Part shown: positions 42,885 through 54,600 of the stretch, piece by piece
How positions within the stretch are numbered: the stretch's first letter is position 1
Layout: each line of letters begins with the position of its first letter
Origin: Hypomesus transpacificus
Taxonomy: Eukaryota; Chordata; Actinopteri; Osmeriformes; Osmeridae
Reading direction: 5' to 3'
DNA: 64,000 nt
NCBI RefSeq assembly: GCF_021917145.1
Contig: NC_061063.1
Span: 3,943,971 to 4,007,970, forward strand
Translations under genes and position numbers: made by a program
Notes under the pieces: generated by a model
The model's database searches: none
Told to the model about the DNA's origin: nothing
What the model saw: the letters and a program-made list of their open reading frames with translations, nothing else

Positions 42885-42945
42885 GAACACCCGGAAGCTC
42901 ACGCTAGCTGTCAAAGGAGACGGTTTCTGCCAGGAAGTGGGACGA
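42885..42945 (+). promoter_or_regulatory. tmem222 proximal promoter with two ETS-type sites
   Basis: CCGGAAG at 42891-42897 and CAGGAAGTG at 42931-42939 match the GGAA core of ETS factors, common in TATA-less housekeeping promoters. No TATA box was seen. Assigned from position and motif only. Confidence 0.4.
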
Positions 42946-42972
42946 ATGAAGTTCATTTTCCACAGTTGGTGA
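42946..42972 (+). promoter_or_regulatory. upstream ORF overlapping the tmem222 start (TGATG)
   Basis: ATG AAG TTC ATT TTC CAC AGT TGG TGA: eight codons plus stop, whose last base is the A of the tmem222 ATG. The uORF start has C at -3, a weak context, so most ribosomes should scan past it. Whether it is in the mRNA depends on the unseen transcription start. Confidence 0.55.
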
Positions 42973-45839
42973 TGGCGGATGTTGAAGTAGACACCATGAA
43001 GAATTACCACATAGCGTTTGAGAGAATAAACCCAGACACGAGTCGCTATCCTTACTGCATTGTATGGACACCTATCCCCGTGCTGTCGTAAGTTATCGTT
43101 TCCGATTGTGTTTGTTTTTATATGCCGCCCGTGTTCTACTGGCTAGTTATGTCCAAGCTCGGAATGAGTACTATTAGTTGACATCTCAGTGGAACAGCTG
43201 GCTAGATTGCTAACAGGTACAGTATGCTATCTGTTTTCACCCAGACGTCTCCAAAAGACCATAGACCATGTTTCGTGATGAAATTGAATGGAGAGGGTAG
43301 ATGTTTTAGCATGGCCCGTGTGTATACAAGTTACCTATATGAAAGTTTGTAATGTAGTTAGGTGATACAAATCACTGTAATCCAGTAGTCAGATACAATA
43401 TTTGTGGTGAAATAGTTACTATAAGCTTTGCTACAGCTCTGTACAAGCTGACTTAACGGGATGAGCGCTTTGCAACATAACATACAGGACGTTGTGTCCT
43501 GAAGGTGACGTCATTCACACTGACTGGTTGCTATTTGCACATGGTTGATAAAATGTGACAATGTTGGCTGTATGATACAAATATGATAGGCTACTAATGA
43601 AACTAATTTCAAAAGTGGATAGGTTCGTGAATTGTTTCGAGGATGACATAATAGCTGCATCAAATCTATTTTGTTCACGCGGCGAGCCGATACAAATCTT
43701 TCTACGACCCAGCTCTTCTCATCCTCTCCACGATTATCTATGGCCCTTTATTTATGTTCTTGGAAGGTCCATGTATGCTTTTGCTGTATCATTTTAAAGT
43801 TGCAGGAGAAAATTCTTGAATACAAATTCAGTGAATGCATAAGCAATTTTGTACAGAGCCAAATGTATGAATCCAACCTGGTGATCTGCCAGAGTTATGA
43901 TATTTGAGAGGATACTTTGCAATACCACCTCAAGTTTGCAATTAAGAGCTAAAAGTAAACATGTTTTCAAGCTGTGCACAGGCCACTGATGCTAAGCCAT
44001 AATTAAACTGATGACATTTGGCAAAACGATATGTGGAAAGAGGCGGCTTATTGTTTCCTGTATTTGTTGTTGTTCCAAAACTTGTATTGATAGGCAGTGT
44101 CTTTCAGATGGCTGCTTCCCTTTATTGGTCACATGGGGATCTGTACTTCCTCTGGAGTGATCAGGGACTTTGCTGGACCCTACTTTGTCTCGGTGAGTAG
44201 TCATGTTCCCATCCAGAACCCCCTATTCCAAGAAGAATATCAACAGCAAGCACTGCTTCATGCACTCGTATTAGGACCTAATCATTGGTAGAATAGTGAG
44301 AGCAGTATATTTTTTGAACTAGTTTGGTGGTTTTTATTTGTGTAGGCTGGGCAGGGTGAAAGTGAAAGTGCCTCTGGAAAGAGTCAGAAACATGAGAAGA
44401 GGATATGTAGTTTGACCCTGTGACACGGGCCGGTGCCAGTCGCTCCTGGAGGGTCATCTGTCCCCACTGTTAGCCCTCTGGAAAAACAAACCTAAACAAA
44501 GCCTCATAGTAGCATAGGTCTGGTTCATTAATTAGTAATGAACCATTAACATATATATTGAATACTTTTTTTCTCGTTTGTTTTGTGCAGGAAGACAACA
44601 TGGCTTTTGGGAGACCGACAAAGTAAGTCAATAAAAATACGTCGGGGTGTTTTTATCTTTGTGACTTAGCTTTATGCTGACACTCTTCCTGGGAATAGTT
44701 TGTCTGTTAAAAACTCACAAGGGAAATCTATTAAAGTCTCCACTTCTTTGCTCGCTGAGTCTTTGATTAAAATTGTGCTTGATGCAATATGAACCTGGTC
44801 CAGACAGTTGGTCCAGAGAGCAGTAGCTTGGTACTGAGTAGTCTGCTGGGTTTGCAGGTACTGGATGCTGGATGTCAGCAAGGTTTATGCAAGTGGGTCG
44901 AATGCTTGGGACACAGCAGTCCATGATGCCTCGGAGGAATACAAAAACAGGATGGTAGGGAATTTCTTTTTTAATTTAAGATAACACTACATTTGAGACG
45001 AATACTAATCTTCTGTTCTAATTTATCCTAAGCACAACCTCTGCTGTGACAACTGCCATTCCCACGTTGCCATGGCACTGAACCTGATGCGCTATGAAAA
45101 CAGCACCTCATGGAACATGGTTAACCTCTGCTTGCTGTCGCTCATCCATGGCAAGCACATCAGGTGAGTCTCTGTGCCAAGCCATTAAAACATACATTAC
45201 TGTCACTGTAGCTTTAGAGCAGAGCAGTCATAAGAAATAGGGCTGGAGATGTGACAGTAGAGTACTCTGGATCTCTAGGGGGAGAACCATTTCACAAAGC
45301 GGCCCTTCAATGTACTTTCTCAAGGATTCTCAGTGAGAGGGGGCAGGGAGAGAGCAGCCTGGTTCTAGGAACATGCATAGGATTATCCTGAATACAATCC
45401 ATTAATACAAAACAAAGTACCTCATGAATCCAATGGGCCTTAGCTGAAGCAGTCTGTTGTAATTAAAAGAAAGTGACAGCTCCTCCCTTTGTCCCACCTG
45501 GACGGGGGCCTTGTGGGCGGGAGTCATGGAGGGGGTTAGACCGCCATAACCCTGGCTGGGATCGGAGAAGGATGACATGGGCTCCGGTTGCCATGGCTAC
45601 ACCCAGGCGCGGAGTAATTGATGACGTGCGTGCGGTCTCGGGAGGGTGCTGTCAAGACTATGGGAGAAATTAGATTATTGTTCCTCAGTGATGATCTTTG
45701 GTGGTCTTTTGGTTTCCCCTCCTTTCTCCATCCCTCTCTATCTCTCTCCAGCTGTGCAGGGTTCCTGAAGACTTGGTTGCCTTTCCTCATGTTGACAGGG
45801 GTCATACTTACAGTGGCCCTGACCCTTAACCTCCGGTGA
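42972..45839 (+). CDS. tmem222: tmem222, transmembrane protein 222 (DUF778 family)
   Basis: Small conserved membrane protein; function poorly known, with human variants linked to a neurodevelopmental disorder. Six exons join in frame: 42972-43087, 44108-44192, 44591-44622, 44858-44954, 45033-45163 and 45752-45839 (549 bases, 182 residues). Recognised from [16 protein letters not shown] (25-40), [20 protein letters not shown] (44-63), [20 protein letters not shown] (92-111) and [20 protein letters not shown] (112-131), all near-identical to human. Membrane segments fall at about 28-50, 138-152 and 158-178. The human N-terminus is longer by some 20 residues. Exon 3 is only 32 bases and intron 4 only 78. 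The start has G at -3 and +4. A short upstream ORF ends on the start codon itself (see findings). Confidence 0.96.
43088..45751 (+). other. tmem222 introns
   Basis: Five introns: 43088-44107, 44193-44590, 44623-44857, 44955-45032 and 45164-45751. All GT-AG. No repeats or nested genes seen. Confidence 0.75.
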
Positions 45840-46185
45840 CTGGCGAGGTGGGGGAACCACCAGGGGTCCAGAGGAACCCTGCAGGTTGGATGTGGGCTTG
45901 ACCTTCCAAGTGAGGAGGGAGGTGTCGCTTTGCTGGACCCTCTCAAACAGGACTACTCATGCCAGAATCCAACCATGAGAGGAAAACCAAGAGCATCCGA
46001 CATTTACAATAACAACAATGACTGTTTGTTTCTCTGAACAGGCAACCTGTCACTGGTGCCACCCTACTGGTGAAGCAGGAATACATTTGGAAGCCAATTT
46101 CTTTTTGTTTATTGTTTTGGTTTGATGTTAGTGGTGCTGATGTGGATTTTTGAGCCCCCAACCACCATAGTTGATTGGTAATAAA
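45840..46185 (+). other. tmem222: tmem222 3' UTR to first poly(A) signal
   Basis: Follows the stop codon and ends at AATAAA (46180-46185). Downstream AT-rich sequence has further signals (for example near 48332), so a longer 3' UTR is possible. Confidence 0.45.
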
Positions 46186-49100
46186 ACCCTATGGGGAGGG
46201 GGGGAGGGTGTAGTCTATCAACACTTATCAATTAGAAATGAAGGTGGGGTAGCTGCAATAATAATTCTGGGGGAGTTGTATTCCCTAACTCCAGTTGGAA
46301 ACATCCCTTTTTTGATCAATTTTTTAAGCATCTACTAAGTAATTAAATGTGACCATGGTCCCTTGATTTAGTGCTTCCTATATTCCATTGTTATGTTCTG
46401 GAAGAGAAACATGATATTTCACTCAAATGCCTTTCAAGGAATGTATTGGATTTTCTGCTTGGTTTGATATAGATCTTGTACTGCTGTGTATGCTTGATTC
46501 TCCAGAAAGTTGTGTTGCAATGCATTGTATTTTGCTGAATTCCAGGATACCTCTGTATCATATCTAACTTTTATGAAATGTTTGTATATTGTGTCGGAAG
46601 TCTAGGTGATTTTGTATTTTCAGACCTGTTTTGTCATTGCTCTACACTAAAAGGCTGAACGTGTAGATTTCAGATCCTGTTAACTGCAGATTATTGAATG
46701 CCCTTTTACAGACAGTGCTGCTACAGCCATGACAACCATAGCTGCCGACTCAGTTATAATTCTGGTTTACACCTGCAGATATTGGAATGGTACGCCTGAC
46801 TGGAATGCTTGAGAATTCATTTATGTAAGAGGTTTTTGCCAAAAGTAGGATGGGAGACCTAGAGACGGATCAAAGCAGCTTGATCATGTCAAACTGTGTC
46901 CCAAAAGAATCCTGACCACTAATGAAACACCTGATTGATTTAAGTTTGGGATGACATGTGGAAAGAAGAAAAATGAAAAGGCCTTTGACTTAGTAATGAA
47001 ACCCTAGCCTGTACTTTGTCATTTTGTTTACAAAGAGAGACCTACATACTTATTCTTTGTTATTGCTTTTAAAGAGCAAAAGTAGTACATAAACCTGGTG
47101 CCTAAAGATTTTTTTTTTGTCATGGGTCTTGAGCACTGAATATCTTAACATACATATTACATGCTAGCGTTATTGTCCTTTACTCCATCTATGTTGATTT
47201 TGTGTATGGTTTCAAAGCCCCAAGGTAATCCGAGATGAAGGTTGGCACACAAAATACGTTGCCATGGCTTCATTGACCAGAATCAAATCCCTTCATTGTT
47301 TGGAAGCAAACAGAAAAGAGCTGAGCCTTCTTTTTGCCACAACGCTGCCAGAAGCAGCAGGTAGCCAGGGTCCTGAGGTCTACTCACGCACACACACACA
47401 CAAACCTTTCTCCAGATCCTGAGAAAGTGTTGCTCCTTCTGCCCTGCAAACCAGATAAGAGGTGCATTGTGAAGTGTAATGAAGCTCTTGTCAGTGGTTC
47501 ATTGTTGAACTTGATTATTTAAGATTTCTGCAAATATGTAGGGTAGGTGTTAATAGCTAAGTAGCTATGTTCTGCAGGACATATGAATATACTTACATTA
47601 GAGGTTGTGTTGTATCTAGGTCAATGTGTCCATTCCTGTGGTGACAGGTGGGCTTGCGAAGAGATGCAAAGTGTCTTCTCTTTTGTTCAAGTTTATGTGT
47701 AAATATTAAGCATCCTTTTGGAACAAAGTGATGTAGTGATAAACTTCTTCAGTCATGCACGTGTTGCATATTTTAGTTTATAATTGCAAATGAATTCCTA
47801 TTTTGGATTAACAGTTTTTGCAAAGGCCTTTCGCATCTCATCACTGTTCTGCCATAAAGCAGATTAGTGCCTGAATGTGTGAGTGTGTATACCAATGGCA
47901 ACATGGATGTGTACTGGATGTGGGCAGGTGTTGCATGCCAGCAACTACATTGATATGCATGCTTGCATGTGTGCGTGTGAGAGATTTCTGTAAATGTCTG
48001 TTTGTCTTTGGAGTGTAGAGATGGTAGTGGCTAACTTACTCAATTACATAGCTTCTTGGAGGAAAGGAAGGCTGCATTTGACTGCAGACAACTGCCTAAT
48101 GATCCATTTATATACATTTGTTACATACTTTTTCTAAGTATATGTATTGTAGAGTGAGATGTTCCAATGTAGTTAATGGTAAAGATGTATAGATTAAAAA
48201 GGCCAGCTTGAAATTATGCCTATTTACCCAGTTACTTGTCTTGAATTGTGTTTAGATATATTAGATCCAGCACCACCCAAAGTTATTTATAACATTTTCT
48301 CTTTTCTGCGGGCATGATTAGTAAAATGAGGAATAAAGTAATGGGTAACCTTGCTGAGAAGTCGGAGGACAAAGATGCTTCACATGTTTGAAATAGATAT
48401 ACGATTTAAAATACTAACATTCAATATATTTGGTGCATGATTGGTGGAAATGACTATCCATTATGACTCCAAGATTTCATTTTGATTCATTTGTATTTGT
48501 TGCCAGATGAAATTAGAACTAGTGTTTCAAAAAACAACACAGCCATGAACTCCACAGCTCAGGAACACAGGCTAATGCTCTTTAGAGTGCCATTGAATTG
48601 ATTCTAGATGATGCTGTCTTGTTGTATCCAAGAGCCAGGACCTGGAATGTGGAGACCTGTGGTTCCATCAATTCATTCAGTTGACAAAAGACAGTCGGGA
48701 TGCTATTCTACGAGGGGCTATTATAACGTAGGTCTGTTATTATCAGACCCACTGAACCAAACCCTTTTTTCCTACTATGTCCCCATGTCAACACTAGGAA
48801 AACATGCAAGTTGTGTCAACAATGAATGTAAACACATGGCTGGATGACAAATAAAAATGGTATTGTTAGTCGGAAGAAAAACATTCTTTGTTTAGTTGTT
48901 CATGCACTAAAAGGTTGTGGATTATTGCGATTGACGCTGCATACATTTGTCAAGTATGAAGCACAAGTAGCCTACACTAAGAAAAATACGCTTCAAAAAA
49001 TGCCAGATGGTACAATTAGGTTTGGTCACTGAAGTCGGTTTATTTCAGCTTTGACACTTAGCTGTCAAACAGCCAGACTCTTTCAATTTTAATGTATTTT

Positions 49101-50079
49101 ATCCTGCAAATGAAAGGACACTCGAGGACTCGGGAGGGAAGAGATCAGAGACAGAACCATGCGCTCTGAGATAGCTACTCTGCCGCTTGCTATAATAGGC
49201 CTACCACCTACAGGGAGGATGGGTTCGACGGTCAGGGTCTATCTGACACCATTGCATCCGTTTGTGCTTCAAACTGCTAAGTACGCAGCTTTTGATCTGA
49301 AGGGGTGTTGGAAAAGGAGGAAGATGGTGTGATCTAGAATACCCGGAATCCGGTTCAAGAACGTCTGACACCTTGGCCAAATTAAACTTGGAATAAAAAG
49401 TAAGAAAGTAAAAAATAAAAACATAAAAAGGTCTCCTATTAAAGTAGACTACCCTAACGAGATCGTTTTACTTAAAATAAAGAATACCGTTTCTACTCGA
49501 ACGTTCTACTATGCAACTCAATTCTTTATTACAAGGAGATTAACACAGTCAACATTCCTGTGTATAGTACTTGATGGAGCGTATTGAAAGGTAGGAAAAT
49601 CCGGAGGAGGTGAGTAAAAAGCTCCACCCCGCAGATTGCACGACGCGATGGTGCTTATTTCATTGTTCGAGAGAAGCGACGCCCCTCGCAGAACGGCGAG
49701 GATCAAACGCTAAGATCAGCAATACCCCTTTTTCTTATGGAAATTAAACCCTGCCTCTCAGCCACACGTGGGCTTCAGAAATGCAAAGAAGTTGAACGTT
49801 CAAGCAGGACACACTACAGACAGGGACAAGATGTTGAGGACAAGCTGACCAGCGCAAGTTACTTCGCATTTCGTAGGTCGCCTGTATGCATGTATGTAGC
49901 CAGCGCAATGACGGATTCAATGGGACGATAGTCGAATTATTTTTTATTGTAAAAAGTACGCTATCGGAATTCAAGTTTTTATTAATCGAGAGTTGTACAC
50001 ACTATAAACATATTAAGCCGAGTCATTCATTTTCCTACTTATGTATATTTACAATACTTTCATTGTGTTATTTTCCAAA
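46186..50079. other. tmem222 downstream and tpbg upstream region
   Basis: AT-rich 3.9 kb. The first part may be extended tmem222 3' UTR; the last 600-900 bases should hold the tpbg promoter and leader, but no core element could be placed with confidence. Confidence 0.45.
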
Positions 50080-51300
50080 ATGACGAATTTGGCACTCAGA
50101 ATAGTTTTCTGCGCGTTGGTCTGTGCAGTCTTTACGCACGCATCTTGCCCTCCGCGTTGCGAATGCTCTGAAGCCGCACAAACTGTCAAGTGCGTCTCGA
50201 AAGACTTGCGGAGTATTCCATCTGGAATTCCTGGATACACCAGAAATTTGTTTATCACAGGAAATCAAATCAGCCGAATCGGACCGGAATCTTTCAAAGG
50301 ACTTGACAATATAACAACTCTGTCTCTGAGCAATAACAGGTACGGAAAAATATGTTGTTATCCCATTAATGAATATGTGTATAGTACTGAGATTTTAACA
50401 ATATGAAGCACCATAGCATGTCAGTATCAAACCCTTGTCTGTCCCTTCAGAATTTCCACGGTGGAGTCCCAGACCTTCTCAGGTCTTCGCAGCCTACGCT
50501 CCCTAGACATGAGCAGTAACCAACTAGCCGTGATTCACCCCGAGGCTTTCACGGTGCACAGTCACATCCTGCGAGAGCTCAACCTCAGCCGGGCCTTGTA
50601 CAACCACTCTTCTGTGATGGACCTGGCGCCCGCACTGCGCTGGAGCACACTGGGAAGCCTACAGGGGTTGGATCTGTCGGGAAACGGCCTCATCTACCTA
50701 CCGTCTCACATCTTCTCCCACTTGCATGGCCTCCAGCGGCTCCAACTGGGAAACAACTCCCTGGTGGGCATTTACAATGGCACCTTCTCAGGGGTAGAGC
50801 AGCTAGAGGAACTGGACCTGAGCCTCAACGCCCTCAAGACCCTCAGAGCGGAAGGTCTGCAGGAGCTGGACAAGCTGTCCAGAGCCAGGGTCCTTCTGGG
50901 GGAGAACCCCTTCACCTGCACCTGTGGCATTGAGATGTTGGCCAGCTGGCTCAACAACTCTCAGGGACACATAGGGGATGTTGATGGACTGGTGTGTGCC
51001 TTTCCAGCCAACTTGAGGAACACATCCCTGTTGACCCTGGGCAAGCTGAGTTTGTGGTGCTACCAGGGGGGTGAAGGGGCAGATCTTGCCCTCCAGACCT
51101 CCTATGTCTTCCTGGGGATAGTCCTGGGCTTGGTGGGCTTGGTCTTCCTCTTTGTACTTTACCTCAACCGCAAGGGCATCAAGAAACGCATCAATGACAT
51201 GCGGGAGGCCTGCACAGAGGTCTGGGAGGGGTATCACTACCGCTACGAGATCGACTCTGACCCCAGACTATCACAGGTCTCCACAGCCGCTGATGTCTGA
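50080..51300 (+). CDS. tpbg: trophoblast glycoprotein (5T4/TPBG) family, LRR surface protein
   Basis: Type I membrane glycoprotein with leucine-rich repeats; TPBG proteins act at the cell surface and dampen Wnt/beta-catenin signalling (Waif1 in fish). Two exons, 50080-50339 and 50451-51300, joined in phase 2, give 369 residues (human 420). In order: signal peptide 1-21; LRRNT with CPPRCECSEAAQTVKC (23-38); repeats from about 54 to 235; LRRCT cysteines 243, 245, 269 and 290; membrane helix about 303-325; and a tail with NRKGIKK and EGYHYRYEIDSDPRL, nearly the same as human. Several N-x-S/T sites lie in the ectodomain. The start at 50080 was preferred over 50041 for its A at -3 and the clean signal peptide. 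Human TPBG has an uninterrupted coding exon, so the 111-base intron is notable. The tail ends STAADV where human has NSDV. Paralogue (tpbga, tpbgb or tpbgl) is uncertain. Confidence 0.92.
50340..50450 (+). other. 111-base intron inside the tpbg reading frame
   Basis: Donor AACAG|GTACGG and acceptor CCCTTCAG|A. Splicing restores LSLSNN-R-ISTVESQTF across a leucine-rich repeat; reading through would hit a stop at 50404-50406. Confidence 0.85.
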
Positions 51301-51620
51301 CAGAACTATTCACCCTTTCATAAAGATCTGACTTTTTTTCAAAGCATTCATTACAAGATGAGGTCTGTCCAAAACTGTACATATACTGTCTGTAAATAAT
51401 GACATACATTGGTGTTCTTCACGTCCCTATCTATTAAAGCATGCACTGCCTGTCTTTCCTGTACGACCTCTCAACCTACTCTCTTTGAATACACAATGCT
51501 TTCCAGAACTTGCAACTCCCCTTAGCCAAATGTACATGACGTAAAAAGAGAAACTGAAATTACTCTCAGCATTGATAGGACTCCTAAAGCTGGGCTGCCT
51601 CGTCCAACCAATGGAATAAA
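51301..51620 (+). other. tpbg: tpbg 3' UTR with poly(A) signal
   Basis: AT-rich sequence after the stop, with ATTAAA near 51433 and AATAAA at 51615-51620. Either could end the transcript. Nothing coding was seen. Confidence 0.45.
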
Positions 51621-54600
51621 TATATAATTTTTATATCACACATTGTCAAATCCTTCTTCAATTGAACTATGTTAGTACAAAATTAAATCCATGCTTCCAT
51701 TACACTCGCGAAGCAAAGATCATCAGCTAATGAAATGCAGGTACTATGACGCCAACCCTTGTGAATTTTGAGCACAATATCCCATTCACTGTTGAGCCAT
51801 TTAAAGCAGGACAAGCCCTTTGGTCTTCTGTCCTATTGCCCCAGGGTGCCTGCAAAGAATCTGAGGAGATTAGCCCCTGCAGCATTCCAAAGGGAGGAGA
51901 ACTCCTCCAGGAGTCTCCCAAACATGTAAGCTCTGGATGGGAAAGGGACAATTCAGTGCACAGCCAGGAACGGAAATCTTTTGCCCCCTTTTTCATGAAA
52001 GTTTGCTTTGTTTTAACTCCTCTACTTTTATTGTCAAGATGATGAGAACCAGTCGTGGGCCGGGGCTGCTGAAAGCAATCCCTCCTCCTTGAAGACAACA
52101 GCCGGTCTGGGGGCTCCTTTGAAGGAGAGCCTGGTGCTCCAGCTTTTTCTGTTTAGGGGACTTTGGAATGATAAGATACAGATGATTCTGAAATGCCAAA
52201 ACCATGGTTTACTTCAGTGGTATACTCATACGAGCAGAGGAGGTAATGTGAGTCAAAATAATTTGACACACATTCATTTGGAAAAAAAACGTTTTAGACC
52301 AACTCTTTTTAGAGTGGTTTGAACATCATTTGAATTGTATGTTTCAGATCATAGTCTCAAATCAAAAGTTTCCTTGCTCCCATAGCAAAATTCATAATGT
52401 AAGTCGAATGAATGAACAATGCGTGTCTATGTGTGCAATGTAATCCATCCAATAGAGTATGTGTCATGGTTTCATTGGGTCATGCTGGGAAAAATATATG
52501 ATATCAACTTTCTAAAATGGAGAGATGCTACTGTGTGTGTATCAGATAGCAGTGCCCTGCTTCATTATCCCTGTGACAAAAGCTGACTCATCCCTCTGTG
52601 GCCATTATGATGTAGAGTGTCAAAAAGACGGACCAAATAACCAGCACCACTACAAATGGCATTGTTACGCCCAGGGAGAGCCCTGGGGGAGAGAGAGGAG
52701 AAAAAAAGGACCTGGTTTTTGCCTTTTTTTCTATGAGAGCATTTTATTCAGAATCCTGTTCTCTTGTCACAAATATTAGTGCAATTTTTCTGATAGTAAT
52801 CCAAGTATGTTTTACATAAATTAGAAAGTAAGTCAGTTGATCTGCATGCTGCAAATGACTAAATAAAGATTTTCAAATGTGTTATGCAAAAGTCTGTCCA
52901 CTTCTTCACTTCACTTCTTGGCAATGGTGAGTCAACTCCCAAGGGGAACAGTCAATGATAGATATATGGCAAGGGCATTGTTTATACATTTTCTTGCTTT
53001 CACAGGCTAATCAAAGGTCCCTCAAGACGAGAAAACAATTTTGTTTACTGCAGTGAAACAAAGACTCACAGTTTTTAAAAAGTGAGCTTCATCCTGTCAT
53101 GCAAAGACTTGTGATGCCTTTCTTCCCTCTGCTACCAAAGAGGCCCATATGGCACCGTAACGGTATTCACTCATCACAGCAGCATCATGATACAGCCATT
53201 GTTGGGAAAGTGTCATCATTCTTAAATATTGCCCCTGTGAGGAAATCTATTGAAGAGTTTTAATTTGCCATTGAAAAAATGTGACACAAGTGCTTTAAAC
53301 TGGGCTTGGGCTTATTGGTGTCAAATACTGCATATGGCCCAAACAAATAAACAGGTCACTATTGGTATTTTTGCCTTCTTTATTAGTTACATGAATCTGG
53401 ATGCAATGTTTCTTTTCTTTTGAAAAACCACATTGTCATGTTTGAAAAGGATGCACAAGATTGGCTCAGCAGGGTGGGAAGAGGAGAGAGCCTAATAAAC
53501 TGAGGCTGTCATTCACTATAACCCCCTTTGCATCAAAGGAGTAGAAAGCATGTTAAAAACAGACAAATCAACCTAATTAGGTCTGTTTGTGTGATTGTCT
53601 GATGTAAATCTGATGCAAGTTACTGTTCATTTGCATTCTAGGATAATGCTATTAGCTCATGTCTCCAGTTCCACATTGGCAATTTTGGTTCTCAAATTAA
53701 ACATCCAAAACATTTAATTTCTTCTTAATTTGCTTTTTTCAAATGCCAATAAGCCAGGCTGGTTGTTTATTGGCTTAAGTGATGCAAAAGTTTACGAGAC
53801 CACTGTGCTTCTTTTGAAGAGGCAAGTTTCTCAAACTGTCATACTTTCATATTTTATTCTGTCACTAATCTTTGTTGCTTGTGGTCTGGCTATGAAATGT
53901 AAGCAAAATACTTTATTTTCTTCCCCGGGTTGCATTTGAAAATGTTCCTCTGAAGCAATTAGTCCTTTATGAGTCTTGCCTCTTTGGGAACATCTTGGCA
54001 CCATTACATGGATTTAATGGCCATGATAGAGAATATGGCTTAAAAGTGAATCCCACATCTGTGAGAAATTGAACATGCTAAAAGAAAAGACCACAACAGT
54101 CAGCGGCATGACGACAAAAGACAAAGTGGCATCCACTGTGCCTCAGGCTTGGTATGGCATACATAGATCTACTCTGTCTCCCATTGTTCTCTCTATTTTT
54201 CTGATTCTTTCTCATGCACACACACTCTCTACCTTTCTCTCTTTCTTTTACATTCCAAAGTGGTTTCCTTCATGACACACTTGACAGACCTGAAGCCTGC
54301 TGGGATTTAACAATTTCCGACCTTTCACCTTTAGTCATTGACCAAGGCACACCGACGTGTATTTGTTCTGCCTCCTCTGTATCTGTCCTGCATGTCAAAC
54401 CAGTCCAGCCATAGATATCCACAACGCAACCCCTTAAGGGCTTGTGGAAGGCTGCTGCTCATTGTTCTGTGGCTCAGTTGATCAATGGTACCTAATTGTG
54501 TTCCAAAGGTGAAAGAGAAGAAGAGTTGGTGCAGCTGGACAGATACCCATTAAAGCCAACAAGCATCCCATTTATCAAGTTCATAGGACTGGCAATATTT

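Noticed and set aside
50041..50079. Upstream in-frame ATG for tpbg (adds 13 residues)
   Set aside because: Poor context and it would put charged and aromatic residues before a clean signal peptide; 50080 has A at -3.
53745..53774. GCCAATAA ... TTATTGGC inverted pair (NF-Y-like)
   Set aside because: Arms of only 8 bp with a 14-base gap; expected by chance in AT-rich DNA of this length.
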